Both the position numbers and the translations under genes were made by a program. The notes under the pieces were generated by a model, which ran no database searches, was not told where the DNA came from, and saw only the letters and a list, made by a program, of their open reading frames with translations. Shown piece by piece: positions 37,297 to 38,426 of a stretch of DNA of 38,426 nt. Source of the DNA: AC-52 sp044870295 (GTDB taxonomy: Bacteria; Actinomycetota; UBA4738); the NCBI GenBank assembly GCA_044870295.1, contig JBIOYQ010000147.1:1-38426 (forward strand), written 5' to 3'. Each line of letters begins with the position of its first letter. Within the stretch, counting starts at the first letter, position 1.

Positions 37297-38426
37297 TCAG
37301 GCCTGGGAGCGGTCGACCAGGCGCTCGCCGTCTTTGTAGACCGATTCCACTCGTTCGGCCAGCGTCTTCAATTCGAACGAGTCGCCCTCCACCACCACGA
37401 CGTCGGCGCGCTTGCCGGGTTCGATCGAGCCCAGCTCGTCCTGCAATCCCATGAGCTCGGCGGCGACCAGCGTTGTCGCGGTGATCGCTTGGGCCGGGGT
37501 CATACCGCCGTCGGCCATCAAGGCCAGCTCGCGGAGGTTCTCGCCGTGGGGGGTCACGCCGCTGTCCGTGCCCATGGCCACCTTCACGCCGGCGGCGACG
37601 GCCTTGCGGAAGGACTCGCGGTGGATGTCCACGACCTCGCGCGCCTTGCGCAGGCTCTCCTCGGGGATCTGCGCGCCCTTGTCGGCGGCGTCCAGCACTC
37701 CCTGCGGCGCGACCAGGGTCGGCACCAGGTAGGTCCCGCGCTCGACCATCATCGAGATCGCTTCGTCGTCCAGGTACACGCCATGGTCGATCGAACGGAT
37801 GCCAGCGCGGATGGCGTTTTTGATGCCCTCCGTGGACTGGGCGTGGGCCATGACCCACCGCCCGGCCAGCGCGGCCTCCGTCACCAGCATCTCCAGCTCC
37901 TCCGTGCGGAAGTGCGGATGCCGAGGGTCGTCGCGCGGCGACAGCACCCCACCGCTGACGGCCACCTTCAGCACGTCGGCCCCGTCCCGGATGAGCTCGC
38001 GGACCTTCTTGCGCATCTCCTCAGGACCGTCGACCAGGGCGCTGGGTGAGCCCGGGTATTCCATGAAGAAGGGCACGTCGGCGCCCGAGGCCATCCAGTC
38101 GTCACCGTGGCCGCCGGTCTGGGTCAGCATGCGGATGGAGATCTGCATGCGCGGTCCGCGGATCATGCCCTTGTCGACCGCCGTCTTCACGCCCAGGTCG
38201 GCGCCGCCCGCATCCCGAACCGTGGTGATGCCGATGTCCAGCGTGGCCTCCAGGTTGTCCTCCGCCTCGTAGAACATGAGCGAGAACGGGCGCTGCAGCA
38301 TCTTCCACATGTCGATGTGGCTGATCATCACGTGGGTGTGGCAGTCGAAGAGCCCGGGGAGCAGGGCCCGGCCGCCGACGTCGACCGACTCGTCGCCGTC
38401 CAGCCCCGAGCCGACGTCGGCGATCC
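37297..38426 (-). CDS. Amidohydrolase (imidazolonepropionase-like), 5' end cut by window
   Basis: At least 376 residues lie in the window, and the gene continues past the right edge. In frame before the GTG at 38331, the sequence reads GRALLPGLFDCHTHV, the metal-binding HxH motif of the amidohydrolase superfamily, so 38331 is not the start. Further ligands are visible: the ADVLKVAVSGG lysine region, MAHAQS, SIDHGVYL and GTDSG. The C-terminus with GSIEPGKRADVVVVEGD returns to the urease-like composite domain. The subfamily resembles Xaa-Pro dipeptidase/imidazolonepropionase-like hydrolases; the substrate is unknown. It converges with the small gene after adnB, with 5 bases between stops. Confidence 0.9.
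   Translation of the reverse strand, partial: IADVGSGLDGDESVDVGGRALLPGLFDCHTHVMISHIDMWKMLQRPFSLMFYEAEDNLEATLDIGITTVRDAGGADLGVKTAVDKGMIRGPRMQISIRMLTQTGGHGDDWMASGADVPFFMEYPGSPSALVDGPEEMRKKVRELIRDGADVLKVAVSGGVLSPRDDPRHPHFRTEELEMLVTEAALAGRWVMAHAQSTEGIKNAIRAGIRSIDHGVYLDDEAISMMVERGTYLVPTLVAPQGVLDAADKGAQIPEESLRKAREVVDIHRESFRKAVAAGVKVAMGTDSGVTPHGENLRELALMADGGMTPAQAITATTLVAAELMGLQDELGSIEPGKRADVVVVEGDSFELKTLAERVESVYKDGERLVDRSQA

Noticed and set aside
37297..38331. Complete amidohydrolase starting at GTG 38331
   Set aside because: The same frame continues to the window edge and contains the HxH metal motif, so the gene is truncated by the window rather than starting there.
1..38426. CRISPR arrays, insertion sequences, prophage genes, integrase attachment sites
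   Set aside because: I saw no repeated spacer-like units, transposase or integrase reading frames or flanking direct repeats. The tRNA-Pro gene has no integrase beside it.

Overview
The window is GC-rich, gene-dense chromosomal DNA from an actinobacterium. The evidence is two WhiB-type iron-sulfur regulators, a PASTA-tailed class A penicillin-binding protein, an AdnAB-type helicase-nuclease pair, GTG/TTG starts and many apparently leaderless promoters. No phage, transposon, CRISPR array or plasmid gene is seen, and no gene-free stretch exceeds about 140 bases. The gene set does not point to a well-known genus; an uncultured or deep-branching actinobacterium is a reasonable guess, but this is inference.

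Layout. 1-5.6 kb: a small membrane protein, an MFS exporter, a DegV fatty-acid-binding protein, a degenerate PlsY-like membrane protein, then aspartokinase (with a likely internal start for a beta subunit) and aspartate-semialdehyde dehydrogenase. 5.6-8.75 kb (minus): a GT-C membrane glycosyltransferase, an M55 D-aminopeptidase and a methyltransferase. 8.86-9.65 kb (minus): a lone rpsD and tRNA-Pro(CGG). 9.7-13.8 kb: a GT4 glycosyltransferase, a serine beta-lactamase-fold hydrolase coupled to a metallophosphoesterase, and a YqeY protein. 13.8-21.9 kb: PBP, WhiB, a fused double Get3/ArsA-type ATPase, NfeD, a second WhiB, a RidA-like protein and a lipoprotein. 21.9-25.5 kb (minus): ABM protein, SelA and SelB, two of the proteins needed for selenocysteine insertion. 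25.6-27.9 kb: an isolated nuoD facing a MidA/NDUFAF7-type methyltransferase. 27.9-29.3 kb: an MBL-fold hydrolase overlapping tail-to-tail with a Crp/Fnr regulator. 29.4-30.7 kb: a DehI-like protein and a small coupled protein. 30.8-37.3 kb: adnA, adnB and a small protein. The right edge cuts an amidohydrolase.

Two larger patterns stand out. First, metallophosphoesterase, PBP, WhiB, Get3-like ATPases, RidA, MBL hydrolase and Crp occur in the same order and relative orientation as I recall for the Mycobacterium tuberculosis Rv3683-Rv3676 region (ponA2, whiB4, bagAB, crp). Here the two ATPases are fused and an nfeD-whiB pair and a selAB-nuoD-midA block are inserted. Second, about fifteen genes have a TAnnnT box ending 6-10 bases before the start codon and no Shine-Dalgarno, which implies leaderless transcription. 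Genes inside operons instead use ATGA/GTGA/TGATG overlaps.

The most suggestive biology is nuoD beside midA: the human MidA homologue methylates an arginine of the NuoD homologue, and that arginine is present here, while the usual quinone-site tyrosine is a tryptophan.
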